IMG/VR virus record: IMGVR_UViG_3300013102_000053
Span: 1 to 33,482 of that record
Origin: a virus
Direction: 5' to 3' (one strand)
DNA: 33,482 nt
Position numbers and translations under genes: made by a program. Positions 1 through 7,851 of this stretch are shown here, piece by piece (the stretch's first letter is position 1; each line of letters starts with the position of its first letter). The notes below the pieces were generated by a model. The model was not told where the DNA came from and ran no database searches. It saw nothing but the letters and a program-made list of their open reading frames with translations.

Positions 1-200
1 CGATTTCGAAAAACTGCGAAACGCATGCCCAGAGCGGCAAGCCTTTTGATTTCCGCCTCGAAGCCTTCAATAGTGCAGCTCATAGCCTTGAAGACTTCGC
101 GGGATGTGCCCGAATCGATTTTTTTGGCGTGAGCCCTGCCAAACTTCTGAGCAAGAGATCCCGACAGCTTGATGGTTGTCATGCAGGTAATGGCGGCCAC
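1..200 (-). CDS. Lambda gpI-like tail assembly protein (partial, 3' end outside window)
   Basis: The minus-strand reading frame enters at base 200 and runs off the left edge, giving about 66 residues. The early part MTTIKLSGSLAQKFGR, then a REVFKA segment, then LGMRFAVFRN match the lambda gpI tail assembly family, which acts at the tail tip beside K and J. The chosen start is GTG at 200 because GGAG lies six bases upstream; the in-frame ATG at 182 has no ribosome binding site. In lambda this gene directly follows K; here about 1.4 kb of moron DNA separates them. The C-terminus is not visible. Confidence 0.85.
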   Translation of the reverse strand, partial: MAAITCMTTIKLSGSLAQKFGRAHAKKIDSGTSREVFKAMSCTIEGFEAEIKRLAALGMRFAVFRN

Positions 201-216
201 AATTTTCTCCTTCCAT

Positions 217-237
217 AAAAAAACCGCCTTTCGGCGG
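217..237 (-). terminator. Rho-independent terminator after lipoprotein gene
   Basis: On the minus strand a perfect CCGCC-GAAA-GGCGG hairpin is followed by seven T residues. It lies nine bases past the lipoprotein stop codon and just ahead of the gpI-like start, so it closes the moron and would block late transcription into gpI unless antitermination occurs. Confidence 0.85.
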
Positions 238-245
238 CCTTGTAT

Positions 246-587
246 TCATTTGCACTTCTGAATTGAGTCTCGCAAGGATCCCCGTCCAATTTGAGACCAT
301 GCGACCCGCTGATAGAGTTTTGCCACGCTCCCAGCTTTCGCATGGCTGATGTCCAGCACATCGTCTGTCTGCTGGGCAAATCCGTTGACCAGGCGGTAAC
401 CGGTGGTCGTCTCACTCATGCTGGCATTTGAGTTGTGCTCTTGCCATGCAGGGAAAACACAGAGCGCGAAGGCTTTCGGTGTTTTTGCAGAAGACACAGT
501 AATTGCCGGCGCTTCAGACATGAGGTCAGAAGGCGATGAACACCCCGCCAACAGCGCTACCGCCAACGCTCCTACGATCAATTTCAT
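246..587 (-). CDS. Small secreted lipoprotein (moron)
   Basis: 113 residues starting at ATG 587, with GGGAG eight bases upstream. Residues 1-15 form a short hydrophobic signal peptide ending in a clear lipobox (LLAGC, Cys16). Serine at +2 predicts outer-membrane sorting by the usual rule. The mature part is soluble-looking with two further cysteines (one mid-protein, one two residues from the end) that could form a disulfide. It sits alone between two terminators inside the tail-tip gene block and is not part of the tail module. By position and type it resembles phage lipoproteins that block superinfection (Cor-like), but that role is inference; no sequence family was recognised. Confidence 0.75.
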   Translation of the reverse strand: MKLIVGALAVALLAGCSSPSDLMSEAPAITVSSAKTPKAFALCVFPAWQEHNSNASMSETTTGYRLVNGFAQQTDDVLDISHAKAGSVAKLYQRVAWSQIGRGSLRDSIQKCK

Positions 588-640
588 CCAGGTCACTCCC
601 GTGGGAAAGCTGCAAGATATCACTGGCGCCGGGCGAAATG

Positions 641-665
641 AAAAAGCCCAGCGAGGTGCTGGGCT
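641..665 (-). terminator. Rho-independent terminator after HTH gene
   Basis: On the minus strand AGCCCAGC and GCTGGGCT form a perfect 8-bp stem with a 5-nt loop, followed by a run of T. It lies 28 bases past the HTH gene stop and separates that module from the lipoprotein gene. Confidence 0.85.
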
Positions 666-693
666 TCAGAAAATTTAGTTCAACGACTTAAAA

Positions 694-1125
694 TCAAGCT
701 GCGTGCGCTTCGATCCATTGATCTTTGCAATGCTGGAAGGTGCCGCCTTCATCGGGTTTCGCTCCAGCATCCACTTTCACAGGGCCGTAATTAGCATGGA
801 TATATGCCGAATACCACGCTCTCATCGCGATATCCGAAGCGCCAGGCACCGGTTCGCTGCCCTTTTTTTCCCAGTTCGCGATCGTTTGCACATCAACACG
901 AAAAAGCGCTGCCGCTTCTTCCTGCACCAAATCCTGTTCTTTCCGTAGAAACCGGAATTGGTGCCCCGTCATGGGTTTTTTCTGCTTAACAATGTCCACT
1001 GCAATCGCGCGATGCAGACCTTCCACGTCCTGGATCTTCACACCCTTGCCATACGACGATTCAACGATCGTATAGCCATTTTTCAGGTAGATGCCCTCCA
1101 GGCCGCTCCCTGTATATTCGTACAT
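694..1125 (-). CDS. HTH DNA-binding protein, putative antitoxin of a TA-like pair
   Basis: 143 residues from ATG 1125, which overlaps the stop of the DUF4258 gene by one base (TAATG) and has GGAGG seven bases upstream. The middle of the protein (about residues 46-85, MTGHQFRFLRKEQ... to ...ANWEKKG) is an XRE/MqsA-type helix-turn-helix. The N-terminal 45 residues do not resemble the zinc domain of MqsA. Gene order (toxin-like first, HTH second) resembles MqsRA and HigBA. It probably binds the palindrome at 1449-1469 and represses its own operon; that is inference. It could instead be a simple moron regulator. Confidence 0.72.
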   Translation of the reverse strand: MYEYTGSGLEGIYLKNGYTIVESSYGKGVKIQDVEGLHRAIAVDIVKQKKPMTGHQFRFLRKEQDLVQEEAAALFRVDVQTIANWEKKGSEPVPGASDIAMRAWYSAYIHANYGPVKVDAGAKPDEGGTFQHCKDQWIEAHAA

Positions 1126-1445
1126 TAATTCACCTCCCATACGGTGACGGCGAACACCTCGCCAGGATCAAGAACAGGCTTAACAGCCGCAACCACGCAG
1201 ACGATATCCCTCGGCGGAGGCTCGCACATCCTGAACTCAAAGCTTTTATGTTCTGCGCTATACGTTGGACCTCGGATTATGGCCCCGCGTTGCAAGCACC
1301 TCAGCGCCTCACCTACCGTCACGCCCCGCTCCGCTAAACGCTGGAGGAAATGATCAGTCAAAACCACCTTTGAAGAGTCCCGCGCAAGCACGTGAACGAG
1401 ATCCTCAAGCTGTCGTGGCGTCCACAACGGTGAAATAGTGCTCAT
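1125..1445 (-). CDS. DUF4258 protein, putative toxin partner
   Basis: 106 residues from ATG 1445. The segment LTDHFLQRLAERGV followed by a CLQRGAIIRGPTY stretch and a C-terminal hydrophobic strand fits DUF4258, a small fold often found beside HTH antitoxin-like genes. Toxicity is not proven for this family in general. It is the first gene of a two-gene unit and is translationally coupled to the HTH gene. Its weak ribosome binding site (AGG) lies inside the palindromic operator, so protein binding there would affect transcription, and RNA folding of the palindrome could affect translation. Confidence 0.72.
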   Translation of the reverse strand: MSTISPLWTPRQLEDLVHVLARDSSKVVLTDHFLQRLAERGVTVGEALRCLQRGAIIRGPTYSAEHKSFEFRMCEPPPRDIVCVVAAVKPVLDPGEVFAVTVWEVN

Positions 1446-1448
1446 ATA

Positions 1449-1469
1449 AACCTATAATATTTATAGGTT
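1449..1469. promoter_or_regulatory. Palindromic operator of the moron TA-like unit
   Basis: A perfect inverted repeat, AACCTATAA-N3-TTATAGGTT on the minus strand, lies between the promoter and the DUF4258 start codon. AACCT/AGGTT outer arms are similar to those reported for MqsA-type antitoxins. The likely ligand is the HTH protein encoded downstream. Confidence 0.65.
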
Positions 1470-1488
1470 GCGCAATACTAGTGCGCAA
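1468..1488. promoter_or_regulatory. Second inverted repeat overlapping the moron -10 box
   Basis: TTGCGCA-N7-TGCGCAA is a perfect 7-bp inverted repeat whose spacer contains most of the -10 hexamer. It abuts the palindrome at 1449-1469. It could be a second operator or a hairpin. Confidence 0.5.
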
Positions 1489-1502
1489 CAACACATTGTC
1501 AA
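1475..1502 (-). promoter_or_regulatory. Promoter for the DUF4258-HTH unit
   Basis: On the minus strand TTGACA (1497-1502) and TAGTAT (1475-1480) are separated by 16 bases, upstream of the DUF4258 start. The 194-base gap between the K-like gene and DUF4258 holds no convincing gene and is otherwise lower in GC than its surroundings. Confidence 0.6.
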
Positions 1503-1639
1503 TATTTGTGTAAGTCGACTCTCGAAGCGCAGTACAACAATGCCCACTTTTCGCGGTGTTCATCGATTTCTGCCTTTGTGCGATACGACGGACGGTTGTC
1601 TCCTCGAGGAGAATAGCCAAGATTTGCCACTTGTCCTCC

Positions 1640-2401
1640 TCACTCGGTGCGCGCTTTGCCGTGTCGCAAGATCAATCGCGTCCTTTCCAGCCATGGCCCA
1701 CCGTAAACGATGACCTCCGATGGCCTGCCGTACAGGTGATGCAGCAGAAAGGGGCCGGGGCCAAATGTCGCGGCGTTCTCGCCGGGCAGCGCAGGATCGG
1801 CGCCGAGGAATATCCCGGCGTGGTTCGGGTAGACCGTGCGCCCCACTTCCATCACGATCATGTCACCGCGCTGCGGCTGATCGACCCGGAAGAACCCGGC
1901 GGCCTCGTAGTTCGCCTCGTATAGGCTGGCGTTGTCCTTGCTCTCCCACCAGCCGTCGGCGCGCTTGAAGGCTTCGAACTCCAACCCCCATTCGCGCTTG
2001 TACCAGTCTGCGCAGACCTGCCAGCAGTCCCAGGCGCCATGGACGAAAGGCCGCTTCAGCAGCGGCACCTCGCCGACCGGTGTGATGGTTCGCAGATCGC
2101 CCTCGGGCCAGCTCAGGATGTGCCATGGCAATGCAGTCGCTTCGCACATAGCGAGATCGCGCGGCGAAGGCCGGCTGGTGGCGTCCGGATGCGAATGAAC
2201 TACGCCGATTACTTCGCCGATGTCTTCGGCTTGGGCGTACTCCTCCGGGTCGATGCGAAACTCCTCGTTCGGCTCGGTCGAAACGTTGCGGCACGGGTAA
2301 TACTGCTGTTTGCGACCGATGCCCAGCAGCAGCCCGCAGCACTCTTTCGGGTACTCGGAAGCTGCATGCGCCTGGATCGCATTCAAAATGTGTTTACGCA
2401 T
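1640..2401 (-). CDS. Lambda gpK-like tail tip assembly protein (JAMM + NlpC/P60)
   Basis: 253 residues from ATG 2401 with GGAG six bases upstream. It has two enzymatic domains. The N-terminal JAMM/MPN metallopeptidase has Glu20, the H69-x-H71 pair in VVHSHPDATSRPSPRD, a serine and Asp82. The C-terminal NlpC/P60 domain (from about residue 118) has the catalytic cysteine in AWDCWQ (Cys126) and a histidine in NHAGIFLG (His194). This two-domain order is that of lambda gpK, needed for tail tip assembly and possibly peptidoglycan cleavage at entry. It follows the L-like gene directly. Confidence 0.92.
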   Translation of the reverse strand: MRKHILNAIQAHAASEYPKECCGLLLGIGRKQQYYPCRNVSTEPNEEFRIDPEEYAQAEDIGEVIGVVHSHPDATSRPSPRDLAMCEATALPWHILSWPEGDLRTITPVGEVPLLKRPFVHGAWDCWQVCADWYKREWGLEFEAFKRADGWWESKDNASLYEANYEAAGFFRVDQPQRGDMIVMEVGRTVYPNHAGIFLGADPALPGENAATFGPGPFLLHHLYGRPSEVIVYGGPWLERTRLILRHGKARTE

Positions 2402-2402
2402 A

Positions 2403-3152
2403 TCAGCTCCGTGCGATCAGCGAGACGGCCGGGAAGCCGCCGAAAGGCAGCGGGTTGCCTTCGCCAAACCGCGGGATGCAACCCTTGCCCAGCGTAGCGT
2501 CGCATTCGTCCAGTTCTGGGTTGTCGGTGACTACGCCGTCCTTGGTCACGTACGGCCCGGTGTAGCCGCAGCTCGGCCCACGGTAACCACCGGTGAGGCA
2601 CCAGTGACACAGCGTCGTGGCCTGCCGGCCAATGGACTCATTGCCGACGTCGCCCGGGCTGGCTAGCTCCCAACTGACGTTTTCCCCGTCCTCGTTCGTC
2701 TTCTGGTCGATGTACCAGACCTCGATCGTCTCTTGGGTTGGGTCTGCCGTTGGATTGCCGGCCGGGAAGTTCGCCGCATCGAGGTAGCTGCCGAGCGTGT
2801 GCCGCATCGTCAGTTTGAACTCGAGCAGATCCTCGAACGCGAGGCACAGCGCTGTGATCCGCCCATTGACGTTGCCCACCGATAAAGTTGGCCGCACGGC
2901 AGTGCCGTCGCCGTTCGCCTCGATGCCGTCGATCTGCATCGGCCAGGCGCCGTACTCGTTCCCCTGCCAGTAGATAGCCTTCGCGGGCAACTGATCAGCA
3001 TTGGCGCCAGCGGCGATCAGCTCGGCCGCGGTGTACGGGATTGAATGCCCGTGAAAGCGCAAAACATCAGCACCATAGTCCGTACCGTCCAATTCAAAGA
3101 GCAGCACTTCGCTGCCAGGCTCAAGCACCTGGATATCACTGATCAGCGGCAT
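2403..3152 (-). CDS. Lambda gpL-like minor tail tip protein
   Basis: 249 residues. The N-terminus (SDIQVLEPGSEVLLFELDG) and the cysteine-rich C-terminal quarter (LCHWCLTGGYRG...C, then two more Cys near the end) match lambda gpL. In lambda the C-terminal cysteines hold an iron-sulfur cluster, and the tail tip forms from J, I, L and K. At least four of the cysteines here are placed to bind such a cluster. It lies between the M- and K-like genes in canonical order. Confidence 0.9.
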   Translation of the reverse strand: MPLISDIQVLEPGSEVLLFELDGTDYGADVLRFHGHSIPYTAAELIAAGANADQLPAKAIYWQGNEYGAWPMQIDGIEANGDGTAVRPTLSVGNVNGRITALCLAFEDLLEFKLTMRHTLGSYLDAANFPAGNPTADPTQETIEVWYIDQKTNEDGENVSWELASPGDVGNESIGRQATTLCHWCLTGGYRGPSCGYTGPYVTKDGVVTDNPELDECDATLGKGCIPRFGEGNPLPFGGFPAVSLIARS

Positions 3153-3161
3153 GATTGCCCC

Positions 3162-3500
3162 TTATGGAAGAAAGGATTGGGTAAAGGTGGTGGTCAGGGT
3201 GTACCAGCCAGCGCCTTTCGGCGTGATCGACGGCGCAGTACCGCGATAGAAGGAAAGCTCCCCCAGCGGCGGCGTCCAGAAAAACGACTTGTGCCCCGCG
3301 TGACGATCAAGAAACGCCTTGATGTCCAGCGCGACAGCCTCCCGAACGACAAACGTCAGCGGCCAGGAGTCGACTCGATTATTCGGGCCATCCCCCACCA
3401 CCTGTTCGTATCCATTGCCGAATTTGGATGATCGATTGCGGTATTCCGGCGTGCTGGTGGACTCGATCATCGGGCACCAGTCAAACGTTTCAACGGCCAT
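3162..3500 (-). CDS. Lambda gpM-like minor tail protein
   Basis: 112 residues from ATG 3500, overlapping the tape measure stop by 11 bases. The pattern NRSSKFGNGYEQVVGDGPNN, the WPLTF strand and the FFWTPPLGE motif are typical of the lambda gpM family that joins the tail tube to the tip. Position between tape measure and L-like gene agrees. Confidence 0.9.
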   Translation of the reverse strand: MAVETFDWCPMIESTSTPEYRNRSSKFGNGYEQVVGDGPNNRVDSWPLTFVVREAVALDIKAFLDRHAGHKSFFWTPPLGELSFYRGTAPSITPKGAGWYTLTTTFTQSFLP

Positions 3501-6375
3501 TCACAAGCCTCCAGATTTGTCCGCCGGGTTGGGTTTCCTTGGCGATTTCCTGCTGGGCACCACGCCGCGCGACGTCCGCATAGGCTTGGCCAAGGGCCTG
3601 AGAATCCTGCTGCGACGCTCCACCGCCAGCACTCTCGACCTGAAACGACTGATTGATAACGACTTGACCGGTGGCTGCCGGCGCGGCCGATGCCCCGCCA
3701 GACAACCCAACATAACCACCGTCCGCATAACCCCGCTTGTTCAGCCGAACGAGGTAGTCCTTCATTCCAGGCTGATCGACCACCTCTTTGCGGATCACGA
3801 CCTCGCCGCCATGCACGATGCCGGCAGGCTCGTACTTGCCGCCGGGGCCGGTGTAGCCGCCATCATCAAAACCATATTGCGCGGTGTAACCGGCGGCGGT
3901 ACTGCCCATCGACGCCGGCGCGGCACCACCGCCAAAAGCACCACTAATGGCAGCTCCAGCAGCGCTACCGGCAATACTGGTGAAGACGTTGGAAGCAGCT
4001 GACTGGAAGGCCATCTTGGCCACCATCTTGGCGAAACTGGTTGCGACATCGCCGAAGGTTTTATCAGCACCAAACGCCCAATCTACGGCGGCATCTGTCA
4101 ATCCGTCGTACAGCGACGTGAATGCCGACCTCGCCTGACCAGCAACGTCCCGGGCCTGGTTGAGGTAATTGTCAAACGCGGCTGAGGCGCCCAGCTGCCA
4201 GTCGCTGCGTGCAGCGTCTTCGTCCTCGTAGTACTTCGTCTGCATCGCCAGACGCTGGTCGAGCGCCGATTTGAGCGACTGCGTTTCCTTGTCGTACAGC
4301 TCAGTGCTGAACTGGTCCTTGTTGCTCTTGTTGTAGTCCGAGGTCAGCTTGTCCATCTGCGACTGGTAGGACTGCTGAATATTGCGCTGCTCCTGCAGGC
4401 GCTTGCGCTGCTCATCGCCCAAGCCGATGCCGGCCAGGTTGTTGTCCAGGCCCTGCTGCGCGCTGGAAAGCTGGCTTTTCAGGTTCTCATCGAACGCCGC
4501 GAGCTTGCGGCGGGTTTCCAGCCCCTTTTCGCGCAGTGTGTTCTCGGTTTCGAGCGCAGCATTGCGCTTGAGCTGGGCGGTGATCAGTTCCTGGTTGGCC
4601 AGCAACGACTGCTGTTCGGCGGTGAGGGTTTTCTTGCCCTTGATGTCGGCGAGCTGCTGCTCCCACTCGACCAGCTTTTTCGCATTGGCGCCGAGCGTCT
4701 GACTTGCGGCCGACTGGTCGCCGATCAGAGCGCTTTGCTGCTGAAGAACCGCATATTGCTGCTTCGCCTGGTCGAGCGCCTTTATGCCGGCGTCTTCCTG
4801 ATATTTCGGCGTCTTGGCGGCCTTCGGGTCCTTGTATTTGTCGTTGATGGCAGCGATGTCTTTCGCTTGCTGCTCAGCGGAAATCAGCAGGGAATTGTCA
4901 CCTTTGGCCTTGGCCTGAGTGACCCGACGTTCTACCAGCAGACGGTAATCCGCAAGCTCGCGCTCACGCTTTACAGAGTTGCTCTCGGTCTCCTTGCGCA
5001 GCTTGTCCAGCCGCACCTGATCCTCCAGCGCCTGCTGCTGTTGCTGCTGCTGGTACCCCTTCGATGCGGCGCGCCGATCCTGCTCAGCTTTGAGCACCAG
5101 TTTTTCGGTTTTCTCACGCTCGAGCGCTTCCGTGCGGAAGCTGTCATCTGGCGTCAGATTGCTGAATGGGTCGGCCGGCTTTCCTCTCGGGCTGCGTTTG
5201 CTGCGCAGGGCGGCACTGTCGGCGATCGCGTTGAGCTGCTCATCAAGCTTGGCGATCTGCTGATCGAGCGTTTCTTCGCGCCCGACGTTCAGCGCCGCAT
5301 CCCAGGCGCCCTTGGCGGCGCTTTTCACCGCGCCCCAACTGGCCTCGAGGATGCCGAGGTTTTGCTTGATGGACGTTGAGGTACGGTTCAAACCGTCCTC
5401 ATACGCCGCGGTGGCCGCCGTCGCCGCTTCCTGAGTTTTACCCTGCTCCTGCAACGACCGGATGTGTTCGTAGGTGGTGGCCGTCAGAAAATTCATCGAC
5501 TCGTTGAGTTTCAGAATTTCGCCGGCGGGATCTTTGGCGATTTTTTCGAAGTTCTCGACCGTTTTGCTGGCCGCAACTCCGGTCGCCGATTCGAACTTGA
5601 TAGCGGCTTCAGAAATCGACTCAAACGCCGCCACCGGAATTTTGGTGGACGCTGCCAGTTGCGCCAGCACTTCGGATGCTTTGCCGACGGTACCGCCAGT
5701 GCTCGACACCTGGCGAGCCATGGTTGCCAAGCTGCTGGCCGTGGTACCGGCAGTGTTCCCAGTCATCGCCAGCGAGGTGGTGAATGCGGTGGCTTCGTCG
5801 GAACCCTGCTTGTACGCCAGCGCCAGTACCGCAGCAGCTGCCGCCGCGACGGTGAACGGATTCACCAGCCCCAGCACGTACCCGCCCAGTGCCTTGGCAG
5901 CCGGGCCAACACCGCCGAACATATCCTTGAGCTGACCGCCCTGCTGCAGGAACACCGTCATCGGGTTCTGCCCGGCCTGCAACGACACGGCGATATCGGT
6001 GAACTGCGCAGGAACGCCGCGCAGGTTGGCAGCATACTGCTTGGCAGTCTGACCGTTCTTGGCCATGACTCGGTCGACCTTTTCAACCGAGTCGCGCTGT
6101 TCCTTCAGCTTGTTGAGGTACATCGTGAAGTCGGCATTATCCAGCCGACCAGCGGCGCGGTGCTTGCGCAGCTGCTCTTCCATTTTGTCGAGGCGACCGT
6201 AGGCCCCGATCACTGGGTCAATCTGGCCGACCAGCTTGTCGAGCTGGCCTGCCTGATAGGCCGCTTCCTTGGTGGCCGACTTCAATGCCCGCTGAGCACG
6301 GTCCATCCCCTTTTCAAAGCCGCCGGTGTTGGCAACCAGATCGACCGTTAGTTGGCCAAGCGAATCAACCGCCAT
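3490..6375 (-). CDS. Tail length tape measure protein
   Basis: 961 residues. It spans the tail lumen, sets tail length and is ejected with the DNA. An N-terminal tape-measure domain carries ALRGVPAQFTDIAVSLQAGQNP. A hydrophobic Ala-rich segment at about residues 165-188 is a probable membrane-inserting helix. The middle (about 365-700) is a long charged coiled-coil region rich in Q, K and E, including a run of Q. A Gly/Ala-rich segment sits near 770-810. By the usual scaling of about 1.5 angstrom per residue the tail would be roughly 140 nm. It starts directly after the GT frameshift product ends. Confidence 0.95.
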   Translation of the reverse strand: MAVDSLGQLTVDLVANTGGFEKGMDRAQRALKSATKEAAYQAGQLDKLVGQIDPVIGAYGRLDKMEEQLRKHRAAGRLDNADFTMYLNKLKEQRDSVEKVDRVMAKNGQTAKQYAANLRGVPAQFTDIAVSLQAGQNPMTVFLQQGGQLKDMFGGVGPAAKALGGYVLGLVNPFTVAAAAAAVLALAYKQGSDEATAFTTSLAMTGNTAGTTASSLATMARQVSSTGGTVGKASEVLAQLAASTKIPVAAFESISEAAIKFESATGVAASKTVENFEKIAKDPAGEILKLNESMNFLTATTYEHIRSLQEQGKTQEAATAATAAYEDGLNRTSTSIKQNLGILEASWGAVKSAAKGAWDAALNVGREETLDQQIAKLDEQLNAIADSAALRSKRSPRGKPADPFSNLTPDDSFRTEALEREKTEKLVLKAEQDRRAASKGYQQQQQQQALEDQVRLDKLRKETESNSVKRERELADYRLLVERRVTQAKAKGDNSLLISAEQQAKDIAAINDKYKDPKAAKTPKYQEDAGIKALDQAKQQYAVLQQQSALIGDQSAASQTLGANAKKLVEWEQQLADIKGKKTLTAEQQSLLANQELITAQLKRNAALETENTLREKGLETRRKLAAFDENLKSQLSSAQQGLDNNLAGIGLGDEQRKRLQEQRNIQQSYQSQMDKLTSDYNKSNKDQFSTELYDKETQSLKSALDQRLAMQTKYYEDEDAARSDWQLGASAAFDNYLNQARDVAGQARSAFTSLYDGLTDAAVDWAFGADKTFGDVATSFAKMVAKMAFQSAASNVFTSIAGSAAGAAISGAFGGGAAPASMGSTAAGYTAQYGFDDGGYTGPGGKYEPAGIVHGGEVVIRKEVVDQPGMKDYLVRLNKRGYADGGYVGLSGGASAAPAATGQVVINQSFQVESAGGGASQQDSQALGQAYADVARRGAQQEIAKETQPGGQIWRLVNGR

Positions 6376-6378
6376 AAA

Positions 6379-7046
6379 TCACCTCTTGACCGACTGCAGC
6401 AGTGCCAACAGATCCTGCGGCGTAGCCTCTTTTGGCTCCGGCTTTTGGCCCCGATCGGGAAGGAAGTCATCAAACGTCGCCTTCCCGCCGTGCACGTTGT
6501 TGAGCAGCGTCGCCAGCATTGCGAAACCATGTTCGAGGCGGATGCCCAGATTCAGCGAGCCGGCCTTACGAGCGTATCGCATCCAGTTCATTGCCTCGAC
6601 ATAGGTCAGGTTTTGTTTGGCTTCCGCGATCGTGCGGCCGCCGATCCCCGCGAGGACGAGCTCGTGCCAGAACTCCTCCTCGGGGTCGATTTTTTTTCTA
6701 AGGCGCCCTCTTTCACCTGGTTGACCTCGCCAATCGCCGAGAGCAGCACGATCGCCAGCTCAGCACACAGCGGGCCATGCCCGGTCTCAGGCCCGCCGAT
6801 AACGTCAGCAACGGTGAAGACTGGCTTGCCATCTTTGTCGACGATGCAAGACGCAATGCGCTGCGCGGTGATGTCCACGCCGCGGTCCTGCGCCTCCCAG
6901 CGCTCGGTGACAGAGATGTACGATTCATGAGCCACGTAGACGGTGGCCTTCTGAAGGACACCGCCCGAGTGCCATTGGATTTCCTTCTTCACCGACGGCG
7001 CGGCGAATGCGCCAGCGGCTGCCAGCGCTGCGATACTCAGATCCAT
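6379..7046 (-). CDS. Tail assembly chaperone GT (product of -1 frameshift)
   Basis: The GT form shares residues 1-119 with the G form, then slips back one base at the A-run 6697-6690 and continues for about 100 residues to a stop at 6379, giving 222 residues. The extension begins IDPEEEFWHELVLAGIGGRT and ends LLALLQSVKR. It has the character of the T domain of lambda-type tails, which binds the tail tube subunit while G coats the tape measure. The extension has no good start of its own in its first half, which supports frameshifting over a separate gene. Confidence 0.85.
6606..7046 (-). CDS. Tail assembly chaperone G (zero-frame product)
   Basis: 146 residues from ATG 7046 with AAGGA six bases upstream. 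The first 118 residues are an ordinary globular sequence. After EKK the zero frame becomes a low-complexity Ser/Arg-rich tail with no resemblance to a folded domain, as expected when the conserved coding continues in another frame. It lies between the tail tube and tape measure genes, the fixed position of lambda G. Confidence 0.88.
   Translation of the reverse strand: MDLSIAALAAAGAFAAPSVKKEIQWHSGGVLQKATVYVAHESYISVTERWEAQDRGVDITAQRIASCIVDKDGKPVFTVADVIGGPETGHGPLCAELAIVLLSAIGEVNQVKEGALEKKSTPRRSSGTSSSSRGSAAARSRKPNKT
6690..6697 (-). promoter_or_regulatory. -1 ribosomal frameshift site in G/GT
   Basis: The minus strand reads G followed by eight A then TCG. In the zero frame this is GAA AAA AAA TCG, which contains the perfect slippery heptamer A-AAA-AAA. 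A step back of one base opens the GT frame at ATC GAC CCC. No stimulatory hairpin was examined in detail. Confidence 0.85.
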
Positions 7047-7055
7047 GGGAATTCC

Positions 7056-7784
7056 TTAAACAGAGGTTTTGGCGATCAGCTCGATCTCGCCCGATACCTG
7101 AATACCGACGTTAGATTTCACGACATCACCGAGCCCGAACGTGAACGGGAACGCGTTCATGTAGCCCTCAAAGGTGAGCCAGGTCCGGGTATTCGGGAGA
7201 TCGAAATCGACGCTGTCGTTGACCAGGGCGCGGGCCGATGCACCGGTGCCCGAGCCGCCGGTGAGAGCAACAGTGGGCACGGTGGTGTAGCCGGCGCCCG
7301 GGTTGGTGATGGTGAAACCGGTCACTTTGCCGTCGGCAATCTGCGCCGTCGCAGTCGCACCGGTACCGCCACCGCCGGTGATGGCAACCGTTGGAGCAGT
7401 GGTGTAGCCCGTACCTGCTGAGTTCAGCACGATGCCGGCCAGCGAGCCTTCAGCACCTACCAAAGGCTGAATACCGGTTTCGGTGTCGAAGTTGTAACCG
7501 TCCGACCAACCCACGACCCACTTGAGTTTGGTGCCCGCTTTTTTCAGCTGGTGAAGCCGCAAATGCGCAGGATTTTTGGGGTCGATGTTCAGGCCGAAAG
7601 ACGCGGAACCCGGCTCCGCCAAACCAGCTTCGTATTCACGCGCCTTGGATTTGGTGCAGGTCACGTCCATCTGTGCGATTGCGGTGTCGATCCCGTCAAG
7701 CGAGGTGAAGCAACCGACGTCGATGACGGTGTTGTTGGCCGGGTCCAGCGCGAAAAGCTCCGTGCCTTGGGTGTTAATGGTCAA
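7056..7784 (-). CDS. Major tail tube protein with inserted Gly-rich repeats
   Basis: 242 residues. The start is TTG at 7784 with a strong GGGGAG seven bases upstream; there is no nearby ATG. Residues 1-110 and 190-242 look like a siphovirus tail tube subunit ([16 protein letters not shown], then a C-terminal [19 protein letters not shown] strand pair). Residues about 112-188 hold two copies of a Gly/Thr-rich repeat with core GYTTxPTVAxTGG, a beta-rich decoration seen in other phage structural proteins. The gene lies between the tail completion and chaperone genes. A UUG start on such an abundant protein is unusual. Confidence 0.85.
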   Translation of the reverse strand: MTINTQGTELFALDPANNTVIDVGCFTSLDGIDTAIAQMDVTCTKSKAREYEAGLAEPGSASFGLNIDPKNPAHLRLHQLKKAGTKLKWVVGWSDGYNFDTETGIQPLVGAEGSLAGIVLNSAGTGYTTAPTVAITGGGGTGATATAQIADGKVTGFTITNPGAGYTTVPTVALTGGSGTGASARALVNDSVDFDLPNTRTWLTFEGYMNAFPFTFGLGDVVKSNVGIQVSGEIELIAKTSV

Positions 7785-7829
7785 TTTGGTACTCCCCGAT
7801 TTCCTGTGAAATCACTGTTTGACAGGCAT

Positions 7830-7851
7830 AAAAAAACCCGCCGGAGCGGGT
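7830..7851 (-). terminator. Intra-operon terminator before the tail tube gene
   Basis: The minus strand carries ACCCGC-TCCG-GCGGGT followed by seven T. It lies inside the late operon between the DUF3168 gene and the tail tube gene, so late transcription must read through it. Confidence 0.8.

Noticed and set aside
1405-1620. 71-residue minus-strand frame across the moron promoter
   Set aside because: It covers the promoter and both palindromes, overlaps the DUF4258 start and has no ribosome binding site or recognisable pattern.
5020-5060. CTG-rich run (poly-Gln) that looks like a microsatellite
   Set aside because: It encodes the Gln-rich coiled-coil part of the tape measure and is ordinary for such proteins.
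4735-6351. Long plus-strand frames opposite the tape measure gene
   Set aside because: Shadow frames caused by high GC and codon bias; the minus-strand tape measure explains the DNA fully.
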